Below, in pieces: positions 36,962 through 46,228 of a stretch of 64,000 nucleotides of DNA. Where the stretch lies: NCBI RefSeq assembly GCF_024362785.1, contig NZ_CP093301.1:3038001-3102000 (forward strand), given 5' to 3'. Position numbers and translations under genes: made by a program. The notes beneath the pieces were generated by a model that saw only the letters and a list, made by a program, of their open reading frames with translations, ran no database searches and was not told the DNA's origin. The stretch's first letter is position 1; every line of letters starts with the position of its first letter. The stretch comes from Evansella sp. LMS18 (GTDB lineage Bacteria > Bacillota > Bacilli > Bacillales > Salisediminibacteriaceae).

Positions 36962-37267
36962 ATGTACGTAGTAATTAATGAATTGCATGTGCCGAAAGAA
37001 GGCCGGGAAGCTGTAGCTGGCCGGTTTGGAGAAAGCGCGGAAAAGATGAAAAACACTCCAGGCTGCCTGGATTTTATGTTTTTGAATCCTGAAGATGAAA
37101 GTAACTACCAGCTCGTTTACACGAAATGGGAGTCAAAGGAAGCTTATGAGGCATGGTTAAATAGTGACCAGTTCAAAGCGGCTCATAAAAAACGCCGTGC
37201 TGAGAGTAAAGAGGATACGGCTTCAGGTAACCAGCTTTATACATATGAAGCCGTTCATCATCTGTAA
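36962..37267 (+). CDS. Antibiotic-biosynthesis-monooxygenase domain protein (HmoA-like)
   Basis: A 101-residue ABM-fold protein similar to the heme-degrading monooxygenases HmoA/IsdG: YVVINELHVPKEGREAVAGRF, GCLDFMFLNPED, and the C-terminal YTKWESKEAYEAWLNSDQFK. The Asn and Trp positions of that fold can be seen, but heme activity needs proof. GTG 36959 or ATG 36962; AAGGAG lies upstream. Alone on its strand, it is followed by repeat elements. Confidence 0.78.
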   Translation: MYVVINELHVPKEGREAVAGRFGESAEKMKNTPGCLDFMFLNPEDESNYQLVYTKWESKEAYEAWLNSDQFKAAHKKRRAESKEDTASGNQLYTYEAVHHL

Positions 37268-37317
37268 AACTGTACAGATACCGGGGCAGCGAATCTAAAC
37301 CTGTTCGCTGCTTATTT

Positions 37318-37672
37318 TTCACTTTAAAAAATTATAAAATTCTTTGCATTATGAAAAGACGAACATTACTTTTCGATTGCAGCGTAAGACGGCGACTCTG
37401 GCGGGAAAAGTATGAAAAGCTGAAAATCCAATTTTGACGGCGTTCAGCCGTCAAAAATTAGTTGAAGCCGTGCCCGCAGAACGTGTCCGTCTGTAGCGTA
37501 AATCGAACTAACATTGTAAGATAATGTTAGTATTAATGATGAAAATCTTGAATTATGAAATTGATTCAGAGAAGTTGATTCGGCGCAGAGAAAATTTTTA
37601 GGGCCAAAGTATAAGTTCAACTACGCCTCTGTCTTCGCCATAGGGCTCGCCAATTGGCGAGTTTTCTTTATT
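37318..37672 (+). repeat. Family A repeat copy A2, interrupted by a family B element
   Basis: The left piece (37318-37341, TCACTTTAAAAAATTATAAA) and the right piece (37571-37672, from AAGTTGATTCGGCGCAGAG to the CTCGCCAATTGGCGAG hairpin and TTTTCTTTATT) are the two parts of one A element. They are split by the B1 element. Compare A1, where the two parts are joined. Confidence 0.75.
37342..37570 (+). repeat. Dispersed repeat family B, copy B1
   Basis: About 229 bp, from CTTTGCATTATG to AAATTGATTCAG. It contains near-inverted arms (TTCGATTGCAGCGTAAGACG against CCGTCTGTAGCGTAAATCGA) and a central hairpin TTTTGACGGC/GCCGTCAAAA. It is colinear with B2 at 52344-52575 over its full length. No reading frame. 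Confidence 0.8.
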
Positions 37673-37713
37673 TCTGTATCGGTTATACAGATTATTTTAC
37701 ACAGGAGCTTATT

Positions 37714-38271
37714 ATGCAAAATACATATTTAACGAGCCATTTTCCGCTCATTTCGTTAATCTTGTTCAGTCTCTCACTGGCGGTATATTCTGAAAGACTG
37801 TTAGTAGGATATTTGACTGAAATTGGTTTGTACAGCGGTATGATTGAGTTTTTTTCTGAGCAGGGGATTCATCTTACATTGCTTTTTTTACTCTGGTTGT
37901 TCTTTTTTATGGTTTTTTCCGCATTAAAGTTGATTGCGGATACAGTTAATGAGCTTTCCCTTTTATTCTTTTCCCAGGATGCAGAAGGGACAGACCTGAA
38001 AAGTCTTCGGGGAGGAAGCTGGATATTCCTGGCTGGGGGGATCCTTTCCGTTGTTACTGTATTTTACCCAATCTTATTTGCGGCGATATTTATTTTGTCC
38101 TGTTTTACTTATTTTGTGTTCTTTGTTTATAAAGTAAGCAATTCACTGACAACCCCCGGGCTTGCCGGTCTGGTGTTTTTTCATATATTTTTCTGGTTTT
38201 CCTTCGGGCTGGCTGTGATTTATGCACTCTTAAAAGTATATAACAGTATTATCGCCAGTCTTCCTATATGA
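37714..38271 (+). CDS. yufK: YufK-family membrane protein (DUF5366)
   Basis: A 185-residue integral membrane protein of the YufK family: MQNTYLTSHFPLISLILFSL at the start, ALKLIADTVNELSLLFFSQD in the middle, then further membrane segments, in all about five. Function unknown. The frame is open upstream through the A2 repeat, but the ATG at 37714 after ACAGGAG fits the family start. In B. subtilis yufK is next to nupNOPQ; here it is 20 kb away. Confidence 0.85.
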   Translation: MQNTYLTSHFPLISLILFSLSLAVYSERLLVGYLTEIGLYSGMIEFFSEQGIHLTLLFLLWLFFFMVFSALKLIADTVNELSLLFFSQDAEGTDLKSLRGGSWIFLAGGILSVVTVFYPILFAAIFILSCFTYFVFFVYKVSNSLTTPGLAGLVFFHIFFWFSFGLAVIYALLKVYNSIIASLPI

Positions 38272-38278
38272 ATTTTTA

Positions 38279-38323
38279 AAAGGGGGTTTCACCATAAAGC
38301 TGGGTTATAGGTGATCCCCCCTT
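38279..38323. terminator. Bidirectional terminator, yufK and PBP genes
   Basis: AAGGGGG + TCACC pairs with GGTGA + CCCCCTT across about 20 bases between two convergent genes. Confidence 0.65.
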
Positions 38324-38327
38324 CTGA

Positions 38328-40202
38328 TTATTGGCTGATTTTTTGTGCTTCCATCATAATTTGTTTCCATATGTGGAGATGTGACTGACGATTGCCGGAA
38401 GGGACTGGAGCGGGTGTGTCATAGCCAACCCAGACCCCTGAAGTATACGTATTCGAGGAACCGATAAACCAGAGGTCATAGTAATTATTCGTTGTCCCGG
38501 TTTTTCCTCCGATCAACCCCTGTGCAGAAAATGCTGCCTGCCGCCCAGTCCCTGAGGTGATTGTTTTATTCATCATTTTATTGATCTCCCCGGCTGTCTC
38601 CGGACTCCAGACTTCTTTATTTCCAGTACCCCATTCATAGAGTGTATTTCCATTAAGGTCTGTTACTTTCCGGATACCCCGTGGAGCCTTGTATACTCCA
38701 TCATTGGCAAAGGCGGTATAAGCCTGGGCCATTTCCAGTACTGAGACGCCATTCCCGAGCCCCCCAAGCGCCGCAGGAAGGGCAGGTTCATTATTATCCA
38801 GATAAGTGAAGTCAAATCCTCTCATGTAAGAAAAGGCTGTCTCGGGGCTGATGGTATCCATCATTCTTACAGCCGCTGTGTTATATGAATTCATGAAGGC
38901 TGTTTCCATCGCGACTCTTCCATATACACCGCCCCCTGCATTTTTCGGATTGTACCCGTTTTTACTGAACGGGGAGGCATCAATAATGTCCTTCGACTTC
39001 AGTCCTGTTTCCTCAATAAACGGGGCAAACACAAGAAGGGGCTTTAGGGAAGATCCTGGCTGTCTGTATGACTGAAATCCCCTGTGAAAATCAAATTTCT
39101 TATAATCTGTCCCTCCGGTTATGGCTGCTGTTTCATTTTCTGTATGATCAATGATAACTGCCGCCGCCTGAAGAGAGCCACCCGTATTTTGCTTCACGAT
39201 TTTCGCAGCCTGATCCTGCAAATCAGGATTGAGAGCTGTTTCAATAATTACTCCCTGATTTAAGATTGTTTTTGTTCGCTCTTTAAGCTTTTGCTCTGTC
39301 TTTTGCTTTTCCTCACCAGACGCTGCATTTCTCAATTGTGCTGAAAAGCCTTCCTTTTCACTGATAAGCTGTTCAAGTTCATGGTGTATATAGGTTACAT
39401 AATCCGGATAACGATCTGTCTTCTCCTGAAGACTGAGGACTATTTCTTCTTCCAGGGCATTATCGAACTCTTCCCTGGTTATCCGGTCTGTTTCAAGCAT
39501 TTTTTGCAAGATCCATTCTTTTCTTTCATGGGTTCTTTCACTGTATTTTAAAGGATTGTAACGTTCAGGGCTGTTAGGGACAGAACTGAGAAAAGCGGCT
39601 TGCGCTAAAGAAAGCTCTTCTGCAGGTTTGCTGAAATAGTATCTGCTTGCAGCCTCAATCCCATATATACCGTTATGAAAATAAACGGCGTTTACATACA
39701 ATTCAATAACCTGCTCCTTGGATAATTTCTTTTCTAGCTGGTAGGCGTATAAAAGCTCGGTTAATTTTCTTTCATAAGTTTTCTCTCCGGATAAATACAC
39801 ATTTCGGACAAGCTGCTGTGTTATCGTACTTCCTCCCTGGGAGGTACTCTCGCTCTGGTAATTGACGATAAAGGCCCTGGCAATCCCGGCAAGGTCAAAG
39901 CCTTTATGCTCATAGAATGACTGGTCTTCCGCAGAAAGGAATGCACCTTTTACATTTTCCGGTATCTGCTCATAGGTAAGGTTGATCCTGTTGACAGGTC
40001 CGTAGATCTCCGAAACTATGTCACCGTTTTTATCCACGATATAACTGTTCTGCTCAAGCTGAACAGACTTTAAATCTATGTTTTCCTCCAGTACATCGCC
40101 AAGAGGGCGAGCTTCGGAAAACTCTTTTGCTGCTCCGAATACCAAAATTGAAAAAATAACGATAAAAGCAAGTATTACCAGGTTTCCAGTCACTGCACGC
40201 AT
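38328..40202 (-). CDS. Class A penicillin-binding protein (bifunctional)
   Basis: A 624-residue class A PBP. After one N-terminal membrane span (LVILAFIVIFSILVFGA) come the transglycosylase domain (SAEDQSFYEHKGFD with the catalytic Glu, then GGSTITQQLVRN) and the transpeptidase domain with SxxK in RQPGSSLKPLL, SxN in NSYNTAAVRM, and KTG in GKTGTTNNYYDLW. It polymerises and cross-links peptidoglycan. ATG 40202 is chosen; an in-frame TTG at 40220 lacks a ribosome site. It may belong to the PbpF/PbpG group, some of which act in spore formation; this cannot be decided here. Confidence 0.92.
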   Translation of the reverse strand: MRAVTGNLVILAFIVIFSILVFGAAKEFSEARPLGDVLEENIDLKSVQLEQNSYIVDKNGDIVSEIYGPVNRINLTYEQIPENVKGAFLSAEDQSFYEHKGFDLAGIARAFIVNYQSESTSQGGSTITQQLVRNVYLSGEKTYERKLTELLYAYQLEKKLSKEQVIELYVNAVYFHNGIYGIEAASRYYFSKPAEELSLAQAAFLSSVPNSPERYNPLKYSERTHERKEWILQKMLETDRITREEFDNALEEEIVLSLQEKTDRYPDYVTYIHHELEQLISEKEGFSAQLRNAASGEEKQKTEQKLKERTKTILNQGVIIETALNPDLQDQAAKIVKQNTGGSLQAAAVIIDHTENETAAITGGTDYKKFDFHRGFQSYRQPGSSLKPLLVFAPFIEETGLKSKDIIDASPFSKNGYNPKNAGGGVYGRVAMETAFMNSYNTAAVRMMDTISPETAFSYMRGFDFTYLDNNEPALPAALGGLGNGVSVLEMAQAYTAFANDGVYKAPRGIRKVTDLNGNTLYEWGTGNKEVWSPETAGEINKMMNKTITSGTGRQAAFSAQGLIGGKTGTTNNYYDLWFIGSSNTYTSGVWVGYDTPAPVPSGNRQSHLHIWKQIMMEAQKISQ

Positions 40203-40381
40203 GGATGTCCCAACTTTCAAAAAATGTATGTCGAATTATCTATTATTTTACTTAAAAACATCAGAGATTGGAAAGAGTTTTCAATTTCTCAGAACAAACA
40301 GGCCGAATCATCCTCTGGGTGAATGCATAAGATGAACCATGGATGTCTATTGGCATTGCTTGGTGTTGAGAGGAGGAGACT

Positions 40382-42277
40382 ATGGATATATTAAATAAAA
40401 TTCAACAGCACCGGGAAGAAGAGGAAGGCCTGAAATGGGAAGGGACATTCGCTGACTATCTGGAAATTTTGCGTGAGCGGCCGGAAGTTGCCCAGACTGC
40501 CCATGCAAGGATTTATAACATGATTAAAGATGCAGGTGTAGAAGAAAAGGGCGGCAAGAAACGGTATCGCTTTTTTGAAGATCAGATTTTTGGCCTGGAA
40601 GATTCGCTGGAAAGACTTGTAGAGGAATATTTCCATTCCGCGGCGAGACGTTTAGATGTCAAAAAGAGGATCTTACTGTTAATGGGGCCGGTGAGCGGCG
40701 GTAAGTCAACGATTGTTACTATGCTTAAGCGTGGGCTGGAGAAGTACTCCCGGACAGATCAGGGAGCGGTTTATGCGATTAAAGGCTGCCCTATGCATGA
40801 GGATCCCCTTCATCTTATCCCCCAGCATTTACGGGATGACTTTTATCAGGAATATGGTGTAAGGGTCGAAGGGAATTTATCACCTCTTAATATGATGAGG
40901 CTTGAACAGGAATACGGCGGCAGAATAGAAGATGTGCTTGTGGAAAGAATTGTGTTATCAGAAGACAGGCGTGTAGGGGTTGGTACTTTCAGCCCGTCAG
41001 ACCCTAAATCACAGGATATTGCTGATCTTACCGGAAGCATCGACTTTTCTACTATTGCGGAGTACGGATCGGAATCGGACCCGAGGGCGTACCGGTTTGA
41101 CGGAGAGCTTAACAAAGCAAACAGAGGTCTCATGGAATTCCAGGAAATGCTTAAATGTGATGAAAAGTTTCTCTGGCATCTTCTCTCCCTGACCCAGGAA
41201 GGTAATTTTAAAGCTGGAAGGTTCGCCTTAATTTCAGCTGATGAAATGATCGTGGCGCATACTAACGAAGCGGAATATAAATCATTTATTGCCAACAAGA
41301 AAAATGAAGCCCTCCATTCCCGTATTATCGTAATGCCAATTCCTTATAATTTAAAAGTAAGTGAAGAGGAACGTATCTATGAGAAAATGATTAAGGAAAG
41401 TGATATTGGAGACGTCCATATTGCCCCGCATGCCCTGAAAATCGCTGCTATTTTTACCGTGCTTACGAGACTCAAGGAATCAAAGAAAAATGGTGTGGAC
41501 GCACTGAAGAAATTAAAGCTTTACGATGGGCAGAGTGTGGAAGGTTTTAACGCCCAGGACGTTGAGGAGCTCAAAAAAGAGTTCTCAGATGAAGGAATGG
41601 ACGGTATAGACCCAAGATATGTAATCAACAGAATTTCATCAGCAATCATCAGAAAAGACCTTTCTGCAATTAATGCTCTTGATGTTCTGCGGTCCATTAA
41701 GGACGGGCTTGGCCAGCATGCATCCATTTCCAAGGAAGATAAAGAACGCTATCTTAACTTCATTTCCACAGCACGGAAAGAGTATGATGAAATTGCTAAA
41801 AAAGAAGTGCAGAAGGCATTTGTTTATTCCTATGAAGAGTCGGCGAAAACGCTTATGGATAACTACCTTGATAATGTTGAAGCTTACTGTAACAAAAATA
41901 AACTGAGAGACCCTCTTACTGGAGAAGAGATGAATCCGGATGAAAAGCTTATGCGTTCCATTGAGGAACAAATAGGCATTTCCGAGAATGCGAAAAAAGC
42001 ATTCCGGGAAGAAATTCTGATTCGTATCTCCGCCTACGCGAGAAAAGGGAAGAAATTTGATTATAATTCACATGAGCGCCTCCGTGAGGCAATCCAGAAA
42101 AAGCTGTTTGCCGATCTAAAAGATGTGGTAAAGATTACTACATCAACAAAAATACCGGATGAGAATCAGCTGAAGAAGATTAATAATGTTATAGAAAGAC
42201 TCATCAATGAACACGGGTATAATTCTGTTTCCGCAAACGACCTGCTTCGGTACGTAGGCAGTTTGCTGAACCGGTAG
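40382..42277 (+). CDS. prkA: PrkA serine protein kinase / AAA+ protease-like protein
   Basis: A 631-residue PrkA protein. The P-loop is LLLMGPVSGGKST at about residues 98-110 and the C-terminal PrkA domain follows. In B. subtilis it is made in the mother cell during sporulation and is linked to sigma-K; it also pairs functionally with YhbH and SpoVR in other bacteria. GAGGAGGAG precedes the ATG. In B. subtilis yhbH is the next gene; here a signal peptidase gene and repeats come between. Confidence 0.95.
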   Translation: MDILNKIQQHREEEEGLKWEGTFADYLEILRERPEVAQTAHARIYNMIKDAGVEEKGGKKRYRFFEDQIFGLEDSLERLVEEYFHSAARRLDVKKRILLLMGPVSGGKSTIVTMLKRGLEKYSRTDQGAVYAIKGCPMHEDPLHLIPQHLRDDFYQEYGVRVEGNLSPLNMMRLEQEYGGRIEDVLVERIVLSEDRRVGVGTFSPSDPKSQDIADLTGSIDFSTIAEYGSESDPRAYRFDGELNKANRGLMEFQEMLKCDEKFLWHLLSLTQEGNFKAGRFALISADEMIVAHTNEAEYKSFIANKKNEALHSRIIVMPIPYNLKVSEEERIYEKMIKESDIGDVHIAPHALKIAAIFTVLTRLKESKKNGVDALKKLKLYDGQSVEGFNAQDVEELKKEFSDEGMDGIDPRYVINRISSAIIRKDLSAINALDVLRSIKDGLGQHASISKEDKERYLNFISTARKEYDEIAKKEVQKAFVYSYEESAKTLMDNYLDNVEAYCNKNKLRDPLTGEEMNPDEKLMRSIEEQIGISENAKKAFREEILIRISAYARKGKKFDYNSHERLREAIQKKLFADLKDVVKITTSTKIPDENQLKKINNVIERLINEHGYNSVSANDLLRYVGSLLNR

Positions 42278-42312
42278 TTATTCTGTTCAGGATGGCCTGG
42301 GGAAATAATTGT

Positions 42313-42359
42313 AAAACACCCTGCTGGGAGAAATACCATACCAGCCAGGGTGTTTTTTT
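42313..42359 (+). terminator. prkA terminator
   Basis: AAAACACCCTGCTGG pairs with CCAGCCAGGGTGTTTT, loop about 17 bases, then TTT. Confidence 0.8.
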
Positions 42360-42579
42360 GTATTCTCAATTAGTTTTTTTAATTAATAATATTTTAAACC
42401 TGTTTTTTATTATTTTTATAAAGGAATATTGTAATATAAGCTTTTATCAGATTACAGGAGCTTTACAAACCATGTTATCAAATTATAATGGTTTAAAATA
42501 GTGGGCGTGTGGCAATACAATTAATGAATAGTTTTTCATTCAGGAAGCTTAATTGGAAGCTAATAATGGAGGAGACAAC

Positions 42580-43176
42580 ATGAAAACAATAGAAACCAGT
42601 GAAAATAAGGAGCACGCACAAAAGTCAGTCTGGAAGCGGGAGCTGTGGAGCTGGGTAAAAACAATAGCTGTTGTCGTTTTGATTGTACTATTTGTAAGAT
42701 CATATTTATTTACTAATTATATAGTTTACGGGCAGTCGATGATGCCGACGATCCAGGACGGAGAACGGATAATCGTTAACAAGATTGGCTACGACATAAA
42801 CGGCGGCCCTGAGCGGTTTGACCTTGTAATCTTTCATGCAGATGAGGAGACGGATTATATAAAACGGATTATCGGGCTGCCAGGAGACCATATTGCATAT
42901 GAGGATGATGTATTGTACGTAAATGGGGAGCCATATGAAGAACCTTTCCTTGACGGTTATAAAGAGGAATATGGAAAAGTACCGTTTACAGAAGATTTTA
43001 CGCTTGAGGAACTGACAAATGAAGAGGTCGTTCCTGAAGGACAAGTCTTTGTACTGGGCGACAACCGAAGGAACAGCCTGGACAGCCGCCAAATTGGTTT
43101 TATAGATAAGGAAACCCTTGTTGGAAAAGCTAATTTATCGTACTGGCCGCCAGACAATTTCCGTGTTTTCCAGTAG
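42580..43176 (+). CDS. Signal peptidase I (type I, S26 family)
   Basis: A 198-residue signal peptidase I of the Bacillus SipS/SipT type. After a cytoplasmic N-terminus and one membrane span (about residues 27-44), the catalytic Ser53 is in GQSMMPTI and Lys95 in YIKRIIGLPGD; the box E GDNRRNSLDSRQIG is present. It removes signal peptides of exported proteins. GGAGGAGA serves the ATG at 42580 rather than an upstream TTG. Confidence 0.93.
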   Translation: MKTIETSENKEHAQKSVWKRELWSWVKTIAVVVLIVLFVRSYLFTNYIVYGQSMMPTIQDGERIIVNKIGYDINGGPERFDLVIFHADEETDYIKRIIGLPGDHIAYEDDVLYVNGEPYEEPFLDGYKEEYGKVPFTEDFTLEELTNEEVVPEGQVFVLGDNRRNSLDSRQIGFIDKETLVGKANLSYWPPDNFRVFQ

Positions 43177-43306
43177 TGTACAGACAGGCAGGACAGACAG
43201 GACAGGCAGGCGGGACAGTTGAGGAAGCACCGCGTTTTGTAATAAGGGGTTTAGTTTTAGGTGTTTCTCTTTAAAATGTGTGGAAATGAAAGCTGAATTC
43301 ATAAGT

Positions 43307-43332
43307 AAAACTCGCCAATTGGCGAGTTTTTT
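43307..43332 (+). terminator. Terminator with family A type hairpin
   Basis: AAAACTCGCCAATTGGCGAG followed by TTTTTTTAT. The same CTCGCCAAT(T/C)GGCGAG palindrome ends each family A repeat, so this may be the last remnant of one. It lies 131 bases after the signal peptidase gene. Confidence 0.75.
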
Positions 43333-43339
43333 TATTAAA

Positions 43340-43441
43340 TGAATCAATTTCTTAATTCAAGCTTTTTATCATTATTACGAACATTATCTTAAAATGTTAC
43401 TTTGTTGTTCGATTTACGCTTCAGACGGACGCGTTCTGCAT
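43340..43441 (-). repeat. Family B, inverted partial copy B3
   Basis: Reverse complement of the right half of B: minus strand reads GCAGAACGCGTCCGTCTGAA, then GCGTAAATCGAACAACAAAG, TTAAGATAATGTTCG and AATTAAGAAATTGATTCAT. The left half with the central hairpin is missing. Confidence 0.75.
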
Positions 43442-43973
43442 TCAGCAAAAGTAATTTAACCGGATATTTTCCGTTTATATGCCGATGGGAGCTCATTTCA
43501 CTCTGATATAAGGGGAGGTTTTCCGGTTATGAAGAGCAAAACCTCCCATTTTCGGTTTCTTCGAGTTAATAGGCGTAATCTCTCCGGCTAATTAAGCAGT
43601 TTTTAAACTTTATTACGAATTAAGCGGAAAGTTTCCGTCTATTTACTAATTTGGAGGCTTAACCTGCCCCTCAGCAAATAAACGCAACCCCACTTGAACT
43701 GGAGACCTGGAGACGGGAATCAACAGATTTTTATCCACCAGTCCATAAAGCTTAATAAATTTGCACTTTCAAGAGCACCCGAAAGCTTGTCCTGTCCAAT
43801 ATAGAGAATATGCCTGGTTAATTATCAGATTTTTTAGTCAACTTAAAGAATCTCTCGCATAGGATAGAGTAAGCTTCTATTTAAATTTTACTAAGTCCAG
43901 ACGTACAGCGTCTCATCGAAAATAGTATATGTCGCTTTTGTAAAAGTGTGAACAAAATTAAGGAGGGGAAAAA

Positions 43974-45140
43974 ATGAAAGGCATTGCAGGTAAGAATTTC
44001 GTTGTCTCTCAGGAGAACTGGTCCCTCCACCGAAAAGGATACCAAGATCAGCAGCGTCACCAGGAAAAGGTTCAGGAAGCTATTAACAAGAACCTCCCAG
44101 ACCTTGTTAGTGAAGAAAACATTATTATGTCCAATGGTCGTGACGTTATAAAAATTCCAATTCGCTCTCTCGATGAATACAAAATACGTTATAACTATGA
44201 GAAAAACAAACATGTTGGCCAGGGGTCTGGGGATAGTGAGATAGGTGATGTAGTTGCGCGGGATGGAACTCCTGAAAAAGGGGCCGGTAAAGGGGAAGGA
44301 GCAGGCAATCAGCCTGGCGAGGATTATTATGAAGCTGAGGTGTCACTGGCAGAACTGGAAAACCTCCTGTTTCAGGAGCTGGAACTGCCGAATCTTAAGG
44401 AAAAAGAAGAAGATAATATTGTAATTGAAAACATTGAATTTAATGATATTCGTAAAAAAGGCCTGATGGGGAATATCGATAAACGGCGGACGATTTTAGA
44501 AGCGATTAAGCGAAATGCGCTGAGTGGAAAACCAGGAGTGGCACCGATTTACAACGATGATCTCAGATTTAAGACATGGGAAGAAAAAACCAAGCCTGAA
44601 TCTAAGGCTGTTGTACTCGCTATGATGGATACTTCTGGCTCTATGGGCCGGTGGGAAAAATTTATGGCGAGAAGTTATTTCTTCTGGATGACACGTTTCC
44701 TGAGGACAAAATATGAAACAGTGGAAATTGAATTTATCGCACATCATACGGAGGCAAAAGTTGTTTCAGAGGAAGACTTCTTTATGAAGGGAGAGAGTGG
44801 AGGTACAATCTGCTCTTCCGCATACAGAAAGGCCCTCGAACTCATTGACAGTAAATATCCGCCATCCAGATATAATGTATATCCATTTCATTTTTCTGAT
44901 GGGGATAATTTAACTTCGGATAATCAAAGATGTCTTGCACTGGTGAGAGAGCTTATGGATTTATCCAGCATGTTCGGTTACGGGGAAGTAAATCAGTATA
45001 ACCGTCCTTCCACATTAATGAGTGCGTACAAAAACATTAAAGATGAGCGCTTCAGGCACTATATCCTTCGGGAAAAAGCAGATGTATACCGTTCGCTAAA
45101 GTGGTTTTTCCGAAAAGAAGAAGAAACTATCATTCATTAA
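43974..45140 (+). CDS. yhbH: Sporulation protein YhbH (UPF0229)
   Basis: A 388-residue YhbH family protein with a VWA-like domain in its C-terminal half ([20 protein letters not shown], where DxSxS binds metal). The N-terminal part ([20 protein letters not shown]) is typical. It works with PrkA and SpoVR-like proteins and is needed for full sporulation in B. subtilis. AAGGAGGGG precedes the ATG. It ends before a strong terminator. Confidence 0.93.
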   Translation: MKGIAGKNFVVSQENWSLHRKGYQDQQRHQEKVQEAINKNLPDLVSEENIIMSNGRDVIKIPIRSLDEYKIRYNYEKNKHVGQGSGDSEIGDVVARDGTPEKGAGKGEGAGNQPGEDYYEAEVSLAELENLLFQELELPNLKEKEEDNIVIENIEFNDIRKKGLMGNIDKRRTILEAIKRNALSGKPGVAPIYNDDLRFKTWEEKTKPESKAVVLAMMDTSGSMGRWEKFMARSYFFWMTRFLRTKYETVEIEFIAHHTEAKVVSEEDFFMKGESGGTICSSAYRKALELIDSKYPPSRYNVYPFHFSDGDNLTSDNQRCLALVRELMDLSSMFGYGEVNQYNRPSTLMSAYKNIKDERFRHYILREKADVYRSLKWFFRKEEETIIH

Positions 45141-45151
45141 CATGTTCACGA

Positions 45152-45185
45152 AATTGTGCGGGGTCTGGCCCCGCACAATTTTCTT
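45152..45185 (+). terminator. yhbH terminator
   Basis: AATTGTGCGGGG / CCCCGCACAATT, 12-bp stem with a TCTGG loop, then TTCTT. The core TTGTGCGGGGTCTGGCCCCG is repeated at the next terminator (46099-46130). Confidence 0.9.
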
Positions 45186-45328
45186 GTGTGGTGTAAAGAA
45201 ACTCTGGAGGGGATGGTACGCATCATATGGAGCTGGGTATAAAGGGCGGTGGTAAGTGGCGGAAATGTGAGGAAATGTTACAAAATCCAGCAACTTGGGT
45301 AACCTCTCAGTGAAGGAGGTGATTCCTG

Positions 45329-46069
45329 GTGGACTGGCTTGTAATTGGTGCTTCAGTGCTCCTTGCGGTAGTTCATCTCACTGTAGGAAGAATTCATTTC
45401 ATTGAGCATATCCCAAGAAGCCGATTTTTATCTATCGCAGGCGGCATTTCAGTTGCGTATGTTTTCCTGCACATTCTTCCTGAGCTGGAAGAACATCAGG
45501 AAACTGTGGCACAGGAGCTAACGGCAGGGATCTTCAACTACCTCGCCCATCATGTATACGTTACTGCATTACTAGGATTAATCATTTTTTATAGCGTAGA
45601 AAAATACGTGAAGAAATCACATAAAGCAAATAAAGAAGCTTCCGGAGAAAGTTCTCCGCTCATAGAAGCTTTCTGGAACCATGTTGCATTGTTTTTCTTC
45701 TATAACGCATTAATTGGTTATTTACTTGTTTACCAGTCTGATGATGGATGGCTGGGTATGTTATTGTTTGTCATTGTGATGGCTCTGCACTTTCTGGTTA
45801 CTGACTTTGGCCTTAGATTTCATCATGAAGAGACTTATGACAAGTACGGACGCTGGGTTCTCTCTGTAGCTATTATTATTGGAGCTGCTGCAGGAAGCTT
45901 TGCAATCATTCCGGAGGAAGTTTTTGCTTTAGTATTTGCTTTCTTGTCAGGGGCCATCATTCTCAACGTATTAAAGGAGGAGCTGCCTGACGAACGGGAA
46001 AGCAGTCTTGGCGCCTTTGTCTCCGGAGCGGCAGGTTATATCGTATTACTGCAGCTCCTGTTACTATGA
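45329..46069 (+). CDS. ZIP-transporter-like membrane protein
   Basis: A 246-residue integral membrane protein with about seven hydrophobic segments. The patterns FIEHIPRSRFLSIAGGISVA with FLHILPELEEHQ near residue 50 and HFLVTDFGLRFHHEETYDKY in the second half resemble ZIP-family metal transporters, including His in membrane-facing positions. Substrate is not known. Start GTG at 45329 with AAGGAGGTG upstream. It stands alone between two terminators. Confidence 0.65.
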   Translation: MDWLVIGASVLLAVVHLTVGRIHFIEHIPRSRFLSIAGGISVAYVFLHILPELEEHQETVAQELTAGIFNYLAHHVYVTALLGLIIFYSVEKYVKKSHKANKEASGESSPLIEAFWNHVALFFFYNALIGYLLVYQSDDGWLGMLLFVIVMALHFLVTDFGLRFHHEETYDKYGRWVLSVAIIIGAAAGSFAIIPEEVFALVFAFLSGAIILNVLKEELPDERESSLGAFVSGAAGYIVLLQLLLL

Positions 46070-46098
46070 TTTCTGATAGAAAACAATAGGTTTAGAGA

Positions 46099-46130
46099 AA
46101 TTGTGCGGGGTCTGGCCCCGTACTTTTTTT
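46099..46130 (+). terminator. Terminator of the ZIP-like gene
   Basis: GTGCGGGG/CCCCGTAC stem with a TCTGG loop, then seven T residues. Shares its core sequence with the yhbH terminator. Confidence 0.85.
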
Positions 46131-46228
46131 GTTTATTTTGGAACCACAGCCATACTTTCTTCCTGTTTTTTTGTACATGTACAGAAAGAGCAGCTATTGC
46201 TGCTTCTGTACAGGAGGAGGAAGTAAGG

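Larger units (their letters stand above)
43177..43973. other. Long intergenic region between signal peptidase and yhbH
   Basis: About 800 bases without a convincing gene. It holds a short GACAGGCAG/GACAGACAG tandem tract (43180-43216), a hairpin terminator at 43307-43332, an inverted partial family B element (43340-43441), and an AT-rich part with the imperfect repeat CCGGATATTTTCCGTTTAT and GCGGAAAGTTTCCGTCTATT near 43460 and 43620. The yhbH promoter is expected near its right end but was not pinned down. Confidence 0.7.

Noticed and set aside
43222-43250. ACCGCG-containing sequence looked at as a possible T-box
   Set aside because: The full GGGTGGNACCGCG motif and stem I are missing, and no aminoacyl-tRNA synthetase or amino-acid gene follows.
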